A stretch of DNA of 64,000 bases from Clostridiales bacterium (GCA_902362775.1 CABIXV010000002.1:389362-453361); one strand, 5' to 3'; shown: positions 1 through 8,342, counted from the first letter of the stretch. Numbers and translations are program-made. The notes: generated by a model not told the origin, from the letters alone.

Positions 1-115
1 ACGATTATATCGCAAATTCGGAACTGAATAAATAAGCGGTGGTGGAGTCTCTGATTTCATAGCGAAAGCAAAATACGCAAGAATACCCAAAATGGTTTTC
101 AGAAGAATAACAAAA

Positions 116-148
116 CCCCGGAGTCCTTTCAACGCAAGGATTCCGGGG
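116..148 (-). terminator. Terminator-like hairpin
   Basis: The arms 116-128 and 136-148 pair over 13 positions with one G-T wobble and a 7-nt loop. On the minus strand the stem is followed by TTTTG, so it would end leftward transcription. The gene it serves is outside the window or is the tRNA transcript. Confidence 0.55.
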
Positions 149-281
149 CGTAAAGAGTACAAAAGACGGTTAAAGCCGATATTTTTTCAGAAACGAAAAT
201 AGCCGCCCATAGGGCGGCCCCAAATCAAAGCCCAACGCAGTGGGTTCGATTTGGAAAGGAGAAGCAAGGGAGCGGGCGGAT

Positions 282-316
282 GACGTCTTTTTGTGCCGTG
301 GGCATAAAAAGACGTC
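282..316. repeat. Inverted repeat, 16-nt arms
   Basis: The arms 282-297 and 301-316 are complementary at 15 of 16 positions around a 3-nt loop. They begin with the palindrome GACGTC and contain a T5/A5 block. The right arm includes the U-tract of the tRNA-Leu terminator, so the terminator tail can pair with its own copy downstream. Confidence 0.6.
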
Positions 317-342
317 GGAGCAAAGCGGACTTTGCTCCGACG
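306..342 (-). terminator. tRNA-Leu terminator
   Basis: A perfect 13-bp stem (313-325 with 330-342) with loop CGGA is followed on the minus strand by TC and T5. It starts directly after the encoded CCA of the tRNA, as expected for a monocistronic tRNA terminator. Confidence 0.85.
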
Positions 343-429
343 TGGTGCGGCTGACGGGAGTCGAACCCGTACGCCCATACGGACACAAGCACCTCAAGCT
401 TGCCAGTCTACCAATTCCAGCACAGCCGC
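343..429 (-). tRNA. tRNA-Leu (anticodon GAG)
   Basis: The minus strand folds as a class II tRNA of 87 nt including an encoded CCA (343-345). The acceptor stem pairs GCGGCTG with CAGCCGC with discriminator A. The anticodon arm is CAAGC / GCTTG around the loop TTGAGGT, giving anticodon GAG, which reads CUC and CUU leucine codons. A long variable arm and the T-loop GGTTCGACTCC are visible. It has its own consensus promoter upstream and its own terminator directly downstream. Confidence 0.95.
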
Positions 430-456
430 AAAGAGCGGTCTAACGACCGCTTGATT

Positions 457-485
457 ATTATACTGTCCCAGCGGAGATTTGTCAA
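457..485 (-). promoter_or_regulatory. Sigma-A promoter of tRNA-Leu
   Basis: The minus strand carries a perfect TTGACA (480-485), a 17-bp spacer and a perfect TATAAT (457-462), about 28 bp before the mature tRNA. A short hairpin (GCGGTC / GACCGC) follows in the 5' leader. Confidence 0.9.
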
Positions 486-501
486 CGGGATTTTTCCCAC
501 T

Positions 502-894
502 TTAGTCCTTTTCCGCCTTCTGGGCAGCAATGGCCTCCCGCTCCTTCTTCAGTTCCTCATAGAGCTGGTGGGTATCCCACTCCTGATTGGAAGCAGTCAG
601 AACAGCCTTCAGAGGGATCGGAGGCAGCTTTGCCAGACGGATAACCTCCAGCACCTGGTTGAGCAGAGCGTTGTTCAGTCCGCAAAAAACCAGCATAGCT
701 TCTGGAAGCGCCTCACTCATTTCTCCGCCCTCTCCTCTACCAGCAGCCAGATCAGACAGAGCTATGTGGTAACGGTCCGGCTCTACTACCCGCATCCGCA
801 GCCGCAGCATGGCGAAAATCTGCCGCAGCTTAGAAAACTCCGGTCCGGAGAGGTTGTACATCAGGATAGTACCTGCGTTTCCTACACGCTTCAT
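502..894 (-). CDS. DUF3783 family protein
   Basis: A 130-residue protein resembling the DUF3783 family, whose function is unknown to me. It has no signal peptide or membrane segment and looks soluble and mixed alpha/beta. The N-terminal part begins with a strand (about residues 6-13, ending MYNL). The C-terminus is a charged, Lys/Glu-rich helix. I chose the ATG at 894 because GGAAAGGA lies 8 nt before it. An in-frame ATG six codons earlier overlaps that Shine-Dalgarno sequence and has none of its own. It shares the minus strand with the sulfhydrylase gene 55 bp upstream and may be cotranscribed with it. Confidence 0.75.
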   Translation of the reverse strand: MKRVGNAGTILMYNLSGPEFSKLRQIFAMLRLRMRVVEPDRYHIALSDLAAGRGEGGEMSEALPEAMLVFCGLNNALLNQVLEVIRLAKLPPIPLKAVLTASNQEWDTHQLYEELKKEREAIAAQKAEKD

Positions 895-949
895 ATCAAA
901 AATCCTTTCCATGCCGGCACGGGGTTCGCCGCGCCGGGTCGTTTCTGAT

Positions 950-2233
950 TCAGACTGCCTCCAGGGCCTGCTCGATGTCAGCGATCAGGTCGGCCGCGTC
1001 CTCGATGCCGCAGGACATCCGCACCAGGTCCGGGGTGATCCCAGCGGCGGCCAGCTCCTGGTCGTTCATCTGCCGGTGGGTGGCGGAGGCGGGATGGAGG
1101 CAGCAGGTCCGGGCGTCAGCCACATGGGTCTCGATGGCAGCCAGCTTCAGGTGCTTCATAAAGGTTTCAGCCGCCTTGCGTCCGCCCTTGACTCCGAAGG
1201 ATACCACACCGCAGGTCCCGTTGGGCATGTACTTTTTGGCGACCTCATAATACTTGTCCCCCTCTAGGCCGGGGTAGGTGACAAAGCTGACCTTGGGGTG
1301 GTCCTTCAAAAACCTGGCCACAGCCAGACCGTTCTCACAGTGGCGGGCCATACGGACGTGGAGGCTCTCCAATCCCAGATTCAGCAGGAAGGCGTTCTGG
1401 GGGGACTGGATGGAGCCAAAGTCCCGCATCAGCTGGGCGGTACACTTGGTAATAAACGCGCCTGCCTGCCCGAACTTCTCGGCGTAGGTGATGCCGTGGT
1501 AGCTGTCGTCCGGGGTGGTCAGGCCAGGGAACTTCTCAGCGTGGGCCATCCAGTCAAAATTGCCGCTGTCCACAATGGCGCCGCCCACAGCCGCTCCGTG
1601 GCCGTCCATATACTTGGTGGTAGAGTGGGTGACGATGTCACACCCCCACTCGAAGGGGCGGCAGTTGACTGGAGTGGCGAAGGTGTTATCCATGATGAGG
1701 GGCACACCGTGGGCATGGGCCGCCTTGGCGAACCGCTGGATGTCCAGCACGGTGAGGGCGGGATTGGCGATGGTCTCGCCGAACACTGCTTTGGTATTGG
1801 GCCGGAAGGCGGCCTCCAACTCCTCGTCAGAGCAGTCTGGCTCTACAAAGGTAAAGTCAATGCCCATCTTCCGCATAGTTACGTGGAACAGGTTATAGGT
1901 ACCGCCATAGATGGTGGAGGAGGCAACGATATGGTCGCCGCAGTTGGCGATATTGAAGATGGCGTAGAAGTTGGCCGCCTGACCAGAGGAGGTGAGCATG
2001 GCGGCAGTTCCCCCCTCCAGCTCACAGATCTTGGCGGCAACATAGTCGTTGGTCGGGTTTTGCAGCCGAGTATAAAAATAACCACTGGCCTCCAGGTCAA
2101 AGAGCTTGCCCATGTCCTCGCTGGTGGCGTACTTAAAAGTAGTAGACTGGACAATGGGGATCTGCCGGGGCTCTCCGTTTCCGGGGGTATAGCCGCCCTG
2201 GACACACTTGGTATTGATTTGATAATCACTCAT
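950..2233 (-). CDS. metY: O-acetylhomoserine sulfhydrylase / aminocarboxypropyltransferase
   Basis: A 427-residue pyridoxal-phosphate enzyme of the Cys/Met metabolism family. It is expected to make homocysteine from O-acetyl-L-homoserine and sulfide in the cytosol. The PLP lysine sits in HSTTKYMDGHG, and the phosphate-binding region contains TSSGQAANFYA. The length fits the MetY subgroup (about 425-430) better than cystathionine gamma-synthase (about 380). The start is the ATG at 2233, preceded by AGAAGGA. An in-frame extension 31 codons longer starts inside the promoter and is rejected. A sigma-A promoter overlaps the end of the upstream lipoprotein gene, so metY can be transcribed on its own. 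No SAM riboswitch or T-box is visible in the 89-bp leader region. Confidence 0.92.
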   Translation of the reverse strand: MSDYQINTKCVQGGYTPGNGEPRQIPIVQSTTFKYATSEDMGKLFDLEASGYFYTRLQNPTNDYVAAKICELEGGTAAMLTSSGQAANFYAIFNIANCGDHIVASSTIYGGTYNLFHVTMRKMGIDFTFVEPDCSDEELEAAFRPNTKAVFGETIANPALTVLDIQRFAKAAHAHGVPLIMDNTFATPVNCRPFEWGCDIVTHSTTKYMDGHGAAVGGAIVDSGNFDWMAHAEKFPGLTTPDDSYHGITYAEKFGQAGAFITKCTAQLMRDFGSIQSPQNAFLLNLGLESLHVRMARHCENGLAVARFLKDHPKVSFVTYPGLEGDKYYEVAKKYMPNGTCGVVSFGVKGGRKAAETFMKHLKLAAIETHVADARTCCLHPASATHRQMNDQELAAAGITPDLVRMSCGIEDAADLIADIEQALEAV

Positions 2234-2297
2234 AAAATTTCCTTCTTTCTTATGGGGCATGGCGGACAGGACCGCCCCAACATCTGGGGGATAGTTA

Positions 2298-2326
2298 AGC
2301 TTACCCTCCCGTCCGCGATTTGTCAA
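2298..2326 (-). promoter_or_regulatory. Sigma-A promoter of metY
   Basis: TTGACA (2321-2326), 17-bp spacer and TAAGCT (2298-2303) on the minus strand. The -35 element overlaps the stop codon of the GerMN lipoprotein gene. Confidence 0.7.
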
Positions 2327-2838
2327 GTAGCCGAATCGGCCCCCTCCATCAGTTCTTCGGTCAGTACCGCCTCCCCAGCCTGAAGGAGCTGGTGGCTACG
2401 GTAGCTGGAGGTGTGACCCTCTGAACGTATCTCTACCCACTCTACGCCCTCTAATTGTGACAGGGTAAGGACGATGCAGTAGTCGGCAAGCGTCAGGGCC
2501 ATATCGGTCAGTCCCCCGTATTGCTCTGACAGAAAGACAGTGACCGTTTCACCCTCCCGCTCCCAGGAGCGCAGAGCTACTCCTCTGGGGAATGGGGAGC
2601 GCAGTCCCTCCTGTGAGGGACCGGACAGCAGAGCCAGAAGCAAGTCTTCCGGGGTGGGCCGTCCACGGTCCTCCGGCCAGTCCAGGGGCTGGGTATCCAG
2701 TGCCGGCCCGTGTCCTACCCCACTGCTCACGGCGAAATAGAGCTCATACTCTCCCTTCTCTTCCCCGCCGCTCCCGCAGCCCGGCAGCAGGCGCAAAGCA
2801 AGAAGGAGTACCAAAGCCAGAGCGAGGGTCCTTCTCAT
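2323..2838 (-). CDS. GerMN-domain lipoprotein
   Basis: A 171-residue secreted lipoprotein. It has a hydrophobic N-terminal signal (residues 3-20) ending in the lipobox LLPGC, then a Gly/Glu-rich linker. The rest resembles the GerMN domain of sporulation and germination proteins, including a TPEDLLLALLSGP stretch and an LSEQYGG strand. The start codon overlaps the stop of the histidine kinase gene by 4 nt (ATGA), so the two are translationally coupled. The encoded order response regulator, kinase, lipoprotein suggests an accessory envelope protein for this two-component system, but no target is evident. Function in germination is family inference only. Confidence 0.8.
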   Translation of the reverse strand: MRRTLALALVLLLALRLLPGCGSGGEEKGEYELYFAVSSGVGHGPALDTQPLDWPEDRGRPTPEDLLLALLSGPSQEGLRSPFPRGVALRSWEREGETVTVFLSEQYGGLTDMALTLADYCIVLTLSQLEGVEWVEIRSEGHTSSYRSHQLLQAGEAVLTEELMEGADSAT

Positions 2839-4334
2839 CCTTCTCCCTCCTCGTCCCGGTCCGGCTGGGCGGTATACTGGGGGAATCCCACGGTAAAGAG
2901 AGTCCCCTCTGGGTGGCGGGGCCTGGCAGTAATCCAGCCCCCGTGACGGCGGACCGTGTCCCGCGCGATGGACAGGCCCAGTCCGGTCCCGCCGGCCGCT
3001 CGGGAACGGGCCTTATCCACCCGGTAGAAGCGGTTGAATATCTTGGGCAGGTCCTCCTCCGGGATACCTACCCCCGTATCCCCCACCTCAAGCAGGACCT
3101 GATCTGTGTCCCGATAGACTGACACAAACACCTTACCGCCTGGGAAATTGTATTTCACGGCATTTTCGATCAGATTGAAACAGATTTGATACAGGTCGTC
3201 CCCTGTGCTTCGGACCACACAGTCCGCCTTCAGGTCCTTCTCGATGGTCACACCGGCAGCGTCAGCCACAGGAAGGAGCATAGACACCGCCCGGTCTGCC
3301 ACTTGGGACAGGTCCACTGGCTCAGTCTGTCCAGCAGGCAGGCTGTCCAACCTGGTCAATGCCAGTAAATGCTCAGTGATGCGGGTCAGTCGGTCTGCCT
3401 CCGCGCCGATATCAGAGACAAACTCCCGTGCTGTGTCACGGTCAATCTGGTCGTTCTGGAGGATGGAATCCGCCAGTAGACGGATGGAGGCCAGCGGTGT
3501 TTTCAATTCATGGCTGGCGTCAGACACAAAACGGCGGCGGACCTCCTCCGTGGTCTGGAGCCGGTCGGTCAGCTGGTTGAACTCCTCAGCCATCTGGGCC
3601 ATCTCGTCCCGCCCCTCGATCTGAAGCCGGTGGCCGTACTCCCCTTCGCCCACAATGCGGATGGCCCGCAGGAGGGCGGCGATCCGGGCGGTAAGCATCT
3701 TGGAGAAAAATGTGGACATGACCAGGGTGGCCGCGGCGATGACCAGTGAAATGGTGCGCAGGTTCTGCTGTAGGCTGCTCAAAAGCTGCCCCTGGGCCGC
3801 GTCTACCTCCAGAATATAGATGGAACCGATGATCATGCCTCGGTAGACGATGGGGGAGGCGGCGGTTGAGGTAAACACATCGTTCTCATAGCGGGAGTAG
3901 AACACATCCTTCCCCCGCAGCGCCCCCACCACCTCCTGGTAGAGGGCATACCGGTAGTGTGGTTCCTCTGGCTCCTCCTGGTTCTCCTGGTCCTTCTCCC
4001 CCGCCTCCAGGCTGTCATAGAGGATCAGACCTGCCGGATCAGTAACCAGGATACGGGACAGCCCCATGTTGTCCAGCATATTCATTACCCTGGCCACCTG
4101 GTCGGCGGAGAGAGACTCCAGCTCCATGAGAGCGGAGGCCATCACCGCCGTCTGGCTCTTCAGCGAGTCCCGTTTGGAGGTAAAGAGGAGATCCTGGGAG
4201 GCGATGACCGGATAGGTATTCAGCAGCACCAGCACCACGGCGAAAATGACCAGGTAGCTCATGGCGTATTTGACCTGGAGAGAGGCAAAAAACGGCACAG
4301 TCTTGCCCGGCTTCTTCTGCTGCGGCCCCGCCAT
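2835..4334 (-). CDS. Sensor histidine kinase (two TM, HAMP)
   Basis: A 499-residue membrane sensor kinase. TM1 lies near residues 20-42, followed by an extracytoplasmic sensor region of about 150 residues with an acidic Glu/Gln stretch. TM2 lies near 190-215, then a HAMP linker. The DHp box SHELKTPLASI carries the phosphorylated His. The ATPase domain has the N box NLIENAVKYN, G1 box DTGVGIPEE and G2 box GGTGLGLSIA. The layout matches PhoR/ResE/WalK-type kinases, but no PAS domain is obvious. The start is the ATG at 4334 after GGAGGGAGACAAA; an in-frame upstream start has no ribosome site. It lies 53 bp after the response regulator gene and overlaps the GerMN lipoprotein gene by 4 nt. Confidence 0.93.
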   Translation of the reverse strand: MAGPQQKKPGKTVPFFASLQVKYAMSYLVIFAVVLVLLNTYPVIASQDLLFTSKRDSLKSQTAVMASALMELESLSADQVARVMNMLDNMGLSRILVTDPAGLILYDSLEAGEKDQENQEEPEEPHYRYALYQEVVGALRGKDVFYSRYENDVFTSTAASPIVYRGMIIGSIYILEVDAAQGQLLSSLQQNLRTISLVIAAATLVMSTFFSKMLTARIAALLRAIRIVGEGEYGHRLQIEGRDEMAQMAEEFNQLTDRLQTTEEVRRRFVSDASHELKTPLASIRLLADSILQNDQIDRDTAREFVSDIGAEADRLTRITEHLLALTRLDSLPAGQTEPVDLSQVADRAVSMLLPVADAAGVTIEKDLKADCVVRSTGDDLYQICFNLIENAVKYNFPGGKVFVSVYRDTDQVLLEVGDTGVGIPEEDLPKIFNRFYRVDKARSRAAGGTGLGLSIARDTVRRHGGWITARPRHPEGTLFTVGFPQYTAQPDRDEEGEG

Positions 4335-4387
4335 TTTGTCTCCCTCCTTCCTTAGTCTGTCCGCCCACACCCACTCGGGGCCGTCGC

Positions 4388-5092
4388 TTAACGCTCCCGC
4401 TCCTCCGGCCGGTTAGACAGAAAGTAGCCCACGCCCCACTTGGTACGGATATACTCCGGGTTGGCCGGGTCCAGCTCCAGCTTCTCCCGGAGCCGGCGGA
4501 CGTGGACATCCACTGTGCGGTAATCTCCAATATACTCATAGCCCCAGACCACATTGAGCAGATTTTCCCGACTGTACACCCGGCCTGGATTGCGCATGAG
4601 CAGCTCCATCAGGTCGAACTCCTTGGCGGTGAGCTCCACCATCTTGTCCCCCTTCCAGGCTGCCCGCTCCCCGGTATCCAGCCGAATGTGGCCTATGGAC
4701 AGAACGCCGCCCGACTGCTTCTGTCCGGCGGCGCCGGAACGGCGGAGGAGCGCCCTCACCCGCGCCTTCAGCTCCAGGATGTTGAAGGGCTTGGTGATGT
4801 AGTCGTCCGCCCCGCTCTCAAATCCCATGAGCTTGTCCGCGTCCTCCCCCTTAGCCGTCAGCATGATGACGGGCACATTGGAGAACTCCCGGATACGCAT
4901 ACAAGCCTGAAGGCCATCAATCTTGGGCATCATCAGGTCCAGCAGGATCAGGTCAAAGCTCCCCTCCCGGGCCAGCTCAACCGCCTGCTCCCCATCGTAG
5001 CCCACCTCCACCTGGTAGCCCTCGTGCTCCAAGTTGAATTTGATGCCCTTGACCAGTACCTGCTCGTCGTCTACTACTAATATTTTCGCCAT
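4388..5092 (-). CDS. OmpR/PhoB-family response regulator
   Basis: A 234-residue DNA-binding response regulator. The receiver domain (residues 1-120) has the acidic pair in VVDDE, the phosphoacceptor Asp in LLDLMMP, Thr in MLTAKG and Lys in ITKPF. The C-terminal winged helix (about 135-230) has the recognition-helix signature DVHVRRLREKL. The start is the ATG at 5092 after AAGGAG; the frame is open 29 codons further upstream but overlaps the comEA-like gene. It is the first gene of the regulator-kinase-lipoprotein operon. WalR, PhoP or ResD are all possible closest relatives and sequence alone does not decide. Confidence 0.93.
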   Translation of the reverse strand: MAKILVVDDEQVLVKGIKFNLEHEGYQVEVGYDGEQAVELAREGSFDLILLDLMMPKIDGLQACMRIREFSNVPVIMLTAKGEDADKLMGFESGADDYITKPFNILELKARVRALLRRSGAAGQKQSGGVLSIGHIRLDTGERAAWKGDKMVELTAKEFDLMELLMRNPGRVYSRENLLNVVWGYEYIGDYRTVDVHVRRLREKLELDPANPEYIRTKWGVGYFLSNRPEERER

Positions 5093-5117
5093 GGATAAAA
5101 ACTCCTTATTCCCTGTC

Positions 5118-5516
5118 CTAGCCCACACAGGCATACTCCCGCAGCCCATCCAGGATCCCTGGTCCGATCCCGGACACATTGTCCAGCTCGTCCACCGACT
5201 GGAAGGGCCCGTGCGCCTCTCGGTAGTCTACAATGTCCTGGGCCCGCTTCTCCCCAATGCCGGGCAGGCGCCGCAAATCATACTGGTCCGCGGTATTGAG
5301 ATTGATCTTCTCCCCGGGCAGAAGGCTGTCCGGCCTCCCCCCGAAGGAGGAAGATCCCTTTTCCGTCTCCTGGGGCTCCTCCCGGTCGTTCCGGGTGGCA
5401 GTCACCTGATAGGGCTGGGCCGCACTCCTCTGGGCCAGGAACCAGCCCCCAGTGAACAGCACAAACCCCGCGGTTAGCAGCAGTATCACCTTATCGAAGC
5501 GGGATATATCTCTCAT
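5118..5516 (-). CDS. ComEA-like helix-hairpin-helix protein
   Basis: A 132-residue membrane-anchored protein with one TM near residues 9-28, a charged linker and a C-terminal DNA-binding helix-hairpin-helix domain. The motif NLNTADQYDLRRLPGIG is typical of ComEA, which binds incoming double-stranded DNA at the cell surface. A second HhH motif is NVSGIGPGILDGL. It is shorter than B. subtilis ComEA (205) and lacks its longer linker. GGAGAAAG precedes the ATG. It lies 25 bp upstream of the response regulator. No other competence genes are adjacent, so a role in DNA uptake is only inferred. Confidence 0.85.
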   Translation of the reverse strand: MRDISRFDKVILLLTAGFVLFTGGWFLAQRSAAQPYQVTATRNDREEPQETEKGSSSFGGRPDSLLPGEKINLNTADQYDLRRLPGIGEKRAQDIVDYREAHGPFQSVDELDNVSGIGPGILDGLREYACVG

Positions 5517-5630
5517 CTTTCTCCCCCCTGCCGCTTGCGGACTGCCGCTGCTTTTGCTATAATACTGCTATCCGACTTTGCCAGATGAACGGATATAAAA
5601 TTAGTATATCATACATACGGAGAATTTCCT

Positions 5631-6998
5631 ATGAAAAAATATCGCTTTCTCTCTCTACTTCTGCTGTTCCCCATGGTACTGACTTTGTTCACCGCCCCAG
5701 CCGCTGCCCTGGAGGAGCCTGACCTGTTTTGCACCAACGCGGTACTGCTGGATGCCAATTACAACGAGGTACTGTACGACAAGGGGGCCTATGAGAAGGC
5801 CTATCCCGCCAGCACTACCAAGGTCATGACCGCCCTTCTGGTGCTGGAAGCCATTGAGAACGGTCAGCTCTCTCCCTCTACCATGGTCACCGCCGGCCCT
5901 ACCCGGATGCAGGATATCCCCTCCGGCGCCGGCTATGTGGTGGCCAGCTTGAAGGAGGGCGAAGTCATGTCGGTGGAGGACCTGCTCTACTGTGTCATGC
6001 TCCCCTCCGCCGCCGATGCCGCCAATGTATTGGCGGTAGAAGTAGATGGTACCATCGAGGATTTCGTAACCCATATGAACCGAAAGGCCGGGGAACTGGG
6101 TTGTCAGAACACCCATTTCACCAACACAGCCGGCATGCACAGCGAGGACCACTACTCCACAGCCTATGACCTGGCCCTGATCTTCCAGGCGGCCTTGGAA
6201 TACGACCTGTTCCGCACCATCATCAAGACTGCCGCTTACACTGTACCCGCCACCAATCTGTCGGCGGAGCGGTATTTCTACAACACCAACGGACTTATCT
6301 CCAACCTCTGGTACTCCGGCTATGTCTATGACAAGTGTATCGGCGGCAAGACAGGCAACACGGACGAGGCTGGCCGCTGCCTCATCGCCGCCGCCGAGGA
6401 CGGGGACACTCTGCTCATTTCGGTGGTGCTGGGCTCCGGCCCCATGGAGCAGGAGGGCTATGAGGACTTGCGCCAGGGACAGTTGGTAGAGAGCAAACGG
6501 CTGCTGGAATACGGCTTCAACAATTTTGAACGCGTCACCATCACCAAGGGGACCGAGCCCGTGGACAAGGTGGCGGTCACCATGTCCCGCCAGGCGGACG
6601 AGGTCAATGTCAAGCCCCAGGGCTCCATCACCCGTACACTCCCCAAGGACATGGATTTGGACGCCATTGAAACCAAGATTGCCCTCTTTTCCCAGGAGGT
6701 GGAGGCCCCGGTGGAGGAGGGACAGGTGCTCGGCGTTATGACTCTGTCCTATGAGGGCGAGGTATACGGCAAGCTGGACCTGGTAGCGGTCAATTCCGTG
6801 GAACGGTCCGAGCTGTTGTATAAAAAGGAGCAGTTCATCTCCTTCTTCCAGGATACCTGGGTCCAGATCGTCCTGGCTGTCGTTCTGCTGCTGGCCGCCT
6901 TTATCCTGCTGAGGCTGCTGGTCTTCCGCAAGAAGCGGCGGTATCGCTCCGGCACCGGCGCCCGCTCCCGGAGCAATTATCGGGGCATTCGAAAATAA
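5631..6998 (+). CDS. D-alanyl-D-alanine carboxypeptidase (S11 / DacF-like PBP)
   Basis: A 455-residue low-molecular-weight penicillin-binding protein that trims the terminal D-Ala of peptidoglycan stem peptides outside the membrane. It has a signal peptide (residues 1-26, ending near AAALEE), the nucleophile motif STTK near residue 64 and KTG within GGKTGNTDEAG. A beta-rich C-terminal domain follows, then a C-terminal TM (about 403-425) and a basic tail. The second active-site motif reads SAADAAN where family members usually have SxN, so the Asn appears replaced by Ala. The gene is monocistronic and diverges from the comEA-like gene. The start follows CGGAGAATTTCCT. Confidence 0.88.
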   Translation: MKKYRFLSLLLLFPMVLTLFTAPAAALEEPDLFCTNAVLLDANYNEVLYDKGAYEKAYPASTTKVMTALLVLEAIENGQLSPSTMVTAGPTRMQDIPSGAGYVVASLKEGEVMSVEDLLYCVMLPSAADAANVLAVEVDGTIEDFVTHMNRKAGELGCQNTHFTNTAGMHSEDHYSTAYDLALIFQAALEYDLFRTIIKTAAYTVPATNLSAERYFYNTNGLISNLWYSGYVYDKCIGGKTGNTDEAGRCLIAAAEDGDTLLISVVLGSGPMEQEGYEDLRQGQLVESKRLLEYGFNNFERVTITKGTEPVDKVAVTMSRQADEVNVKPQGSITRTLPKDMDLDAIETKIALFSQEVEAPVEEGQVLGVMTLSYEGEVYGKLDLVAVNSVERSELLYKKEQFISFFQDTWVQIVLAVVLLLAAFILLRLLVFRKKRRYRSGTGARSRSNYRGIRK

Positions 6999-7118
6999 CC
7001 TTCTCCTCCAGTGGGATAGAGCGGGACCTGTCAGCTAGTTTGACCAGGTCCCGGTCCACCCGTCAGGGCGCCCCTTTCCGCAGACCTCGCGCCCGTGCGA
7101 CGTCATGTGCTCCAACAT

Positions 7119-7167
7119 AAAAAAACAGGCACGGCTGGGCTGAGGACAGCTCCCTTCCGCGCCTGTT
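7119..7167 (-). terminator. Terminator of the TSCPD gene
   Basis: AACAGGC (7124-7130) pairs with GCCTGTT (7161-7167), with further pairing inside. On the minus strand the stem leads into a run of seven T (7119-7125). Confidence 0.75.
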
Positions 7168-7198
7168 ATCTATGGTCATCATGTCGAGCTCACCCAGC

Positions 7199-7450
7199 TC
7201 AAATGAGAGTTTTCAGTGCCTGGGCCATCTGGTCAGGACAGGAGGTGCTCTTAGCTCCGCAGCGGATGCCCTCCAGCCGCCCTATGGCTTCTTTGACTTC
7301 CATCCCCCGCAGCAGTGAGGACAAGCCCTGCAGATTTCCGCTGCAGCCGCCCTCTACCCGGACTGAGAGGATGCGTCCCTCCTCTACCTCTATTTCAAAC
7401 AGATGGGAACAGACACCCTTAGGTCTGTATCTAATCGTCATATGGTTCAC
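7199..7450 (-). CDS. TIGR03905-type TSCPD domain protein
   Basis: An 83-residue protein of the TSCPD-domain group, recognised by the start RYRPKGVCSHLFEIEVEEG and the C-terminal STSCPDQMAQAL motif. Related domains occur at the C-terminus of some ribonucleotide reductases and as free-standing small proteins. Their biochemical function is not established. Cysteines at about 14, 36, 64 and 70 could bind metal. The start is a GTG at 7450: GGAGG lies 7 nt before it, but 16 nt before the next ATG. It is a single gene with a strong terminator. Confidence 0.85.
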   Translation of the reverse strand: MNHMTIRYRPKGVCSHLFEIEVEEGRILSVRVEGGCSGNLQGLSSLLRGMEVKEAIGRLEGIRCGAKSTSCPDQMAQALKTLI

Positions 7451-7514
7451 CCCATTTCCTCCGCTATCATAGCAAAATCGGAGGAAAAAGGCAAGTATTT
7501 CTCTCCTGTATCCG

Positions 7515-8276
7515 TTATGCCTGGTGTTTTCTCTGCAGTTGAAGCCGGTCGGCGATCATGGCGATGAACTCACTGTTGGTGGGCTTTCCCTTGGCGTTGG
7601 AAACGGTATAGCCAAAGTATTTCTGCAGCGTCTCTAAATCGCCCCGGTCCCACGCCACCTCGATGGCATGACGGATCGCCCGTTCTACCCGGCTGGCAGT
7701 AGTATTGAACCGCTTGGCCACTTCGGGATAGAGGACCTTGGTCACCGCATTGATCACGTCCATATCCCGGACCGCGATCAGGATGGCCTCCCTCAAATAC
7801 TGATAGCCTTTGATGTGGGCGGGCACTCCCACCTCGTGGATGATGGCCGTGACCTGCTTCTCCAGATCGACGCCCCGATCACCCTCTGTTTCTATGGCTG
7901 TCCCACCGGTGAGGTCCCGAATCCGCTCACACAGGGCACTGCTTCGACAGGGCTTCACCATAAAATAGTCAGCCCCCTTTGCCGCAGCGGCATCCGCGAT
8001 CCCGCCTCTGGTATAATTGGACAGCACCAGGATCTTGGGGCGTTTCTCCATCTTGTTCAGCTGTTCCAGTACCTCCAGGCCGTCCAGGCCCGCCAGCACA
8101 ATCTCCATCACCACCGCGTCCGGCATCAGCTCGCTCACCATACGGACTAACTCAGCCCCATCGCCTGTCTGACCGGCCACTTGGATATCCGCCTCTCCGG
8201 ACAGGCTGTCTACCAGACCCCGCCGGAAGTCCTCTCCAGCGTCTGCAATCAATATTCGTTTGATTGCTTCCATCAT
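7515..8276 (-). CDS. spo0A: Sporulation master regulator Spo0A with altered receiver
   Basis: A 253-residue protein aligning along its length with Spo0A. The C-terminal effector domain (about 140-253) is strongly conserved, including TSIIHE-like [16 protein letters not shown], the recognition region [17 protein letters not shown] and the tail [10 protein letters not shown]. The N-terminal receiver is divergent. The phosphoacceptor position is Glu58 (VVMEIV where B. subtilis has LVLDII), and the acidic pair is Asp12-Ala13 rather than Asp-Asp. Ser86 and Lys108 of the switch machinery remain. The upstream region has a sigma-A-like promoter and a perfect 0A box. The start follows AGGAG at 7 nt. 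It lies next to spoIVB, the usual clostridial order. Phosphorelay control may therefore differ from the textbook model. Confidence 0.95.
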   Translation of the reverse strand: MMEAIKRILIADAGEDFRRGLVDSLSGEADIQVAGQTGDGAELVRMVSELMPDAVVMEIVLAGLDGLEVLEQLNKMEKRPKILVLSNYTRGGIADAAAAKGADYFMVKPCRSSALCERIRDLTGGTAIETEGDRGVDLEKQVTAIIHEVGVPAHIKGYQYLREAILIAVRDMDVINAVTKVLYPEVAKRFNTTASRVERAIRHAIEVAWDRGDLETLQKYFGYTVSNAKGKPTNSEFIAMIADRLQLQRKHQA

Positions 8277-8342
8277 GATATCACTCCTACTGCTTCATAT
8301 GTCCTCGTCCACAGTTGGGACGGGTTTCGACCGGCCACCTAT

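Larger units (their letters stand above)
1..342. other. Gene-free, hairpin-rich region downstream of tRNA-Leu
   Basis: I see no convincing gene here. It holds several inverted repeats: a 13-bp stem at 116-148, a short GC hairpin near 200-217, an arm pair near 220-256, a near-perfect 16-nt arm pair at 282-316 and the tRNA terminator at 313-342. Short open frames crossing it lack ribosome binding sites and are out of step with the hairpins. Confidence 0.6.

Noticed and set aside
220..256. Possible tRNA remnant (GGGTTCGAT string)
   Set aside because: Only the T-loop-like octamer matches. No acceptor or anticodon arm can be formed, and it belongs to an inverted repeat.
2234..2322. SAM riboswitch or T-box before metY
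   Set aside because: The 89-bp gap has a promoter but no aptamer sequence or terminator hairpin.
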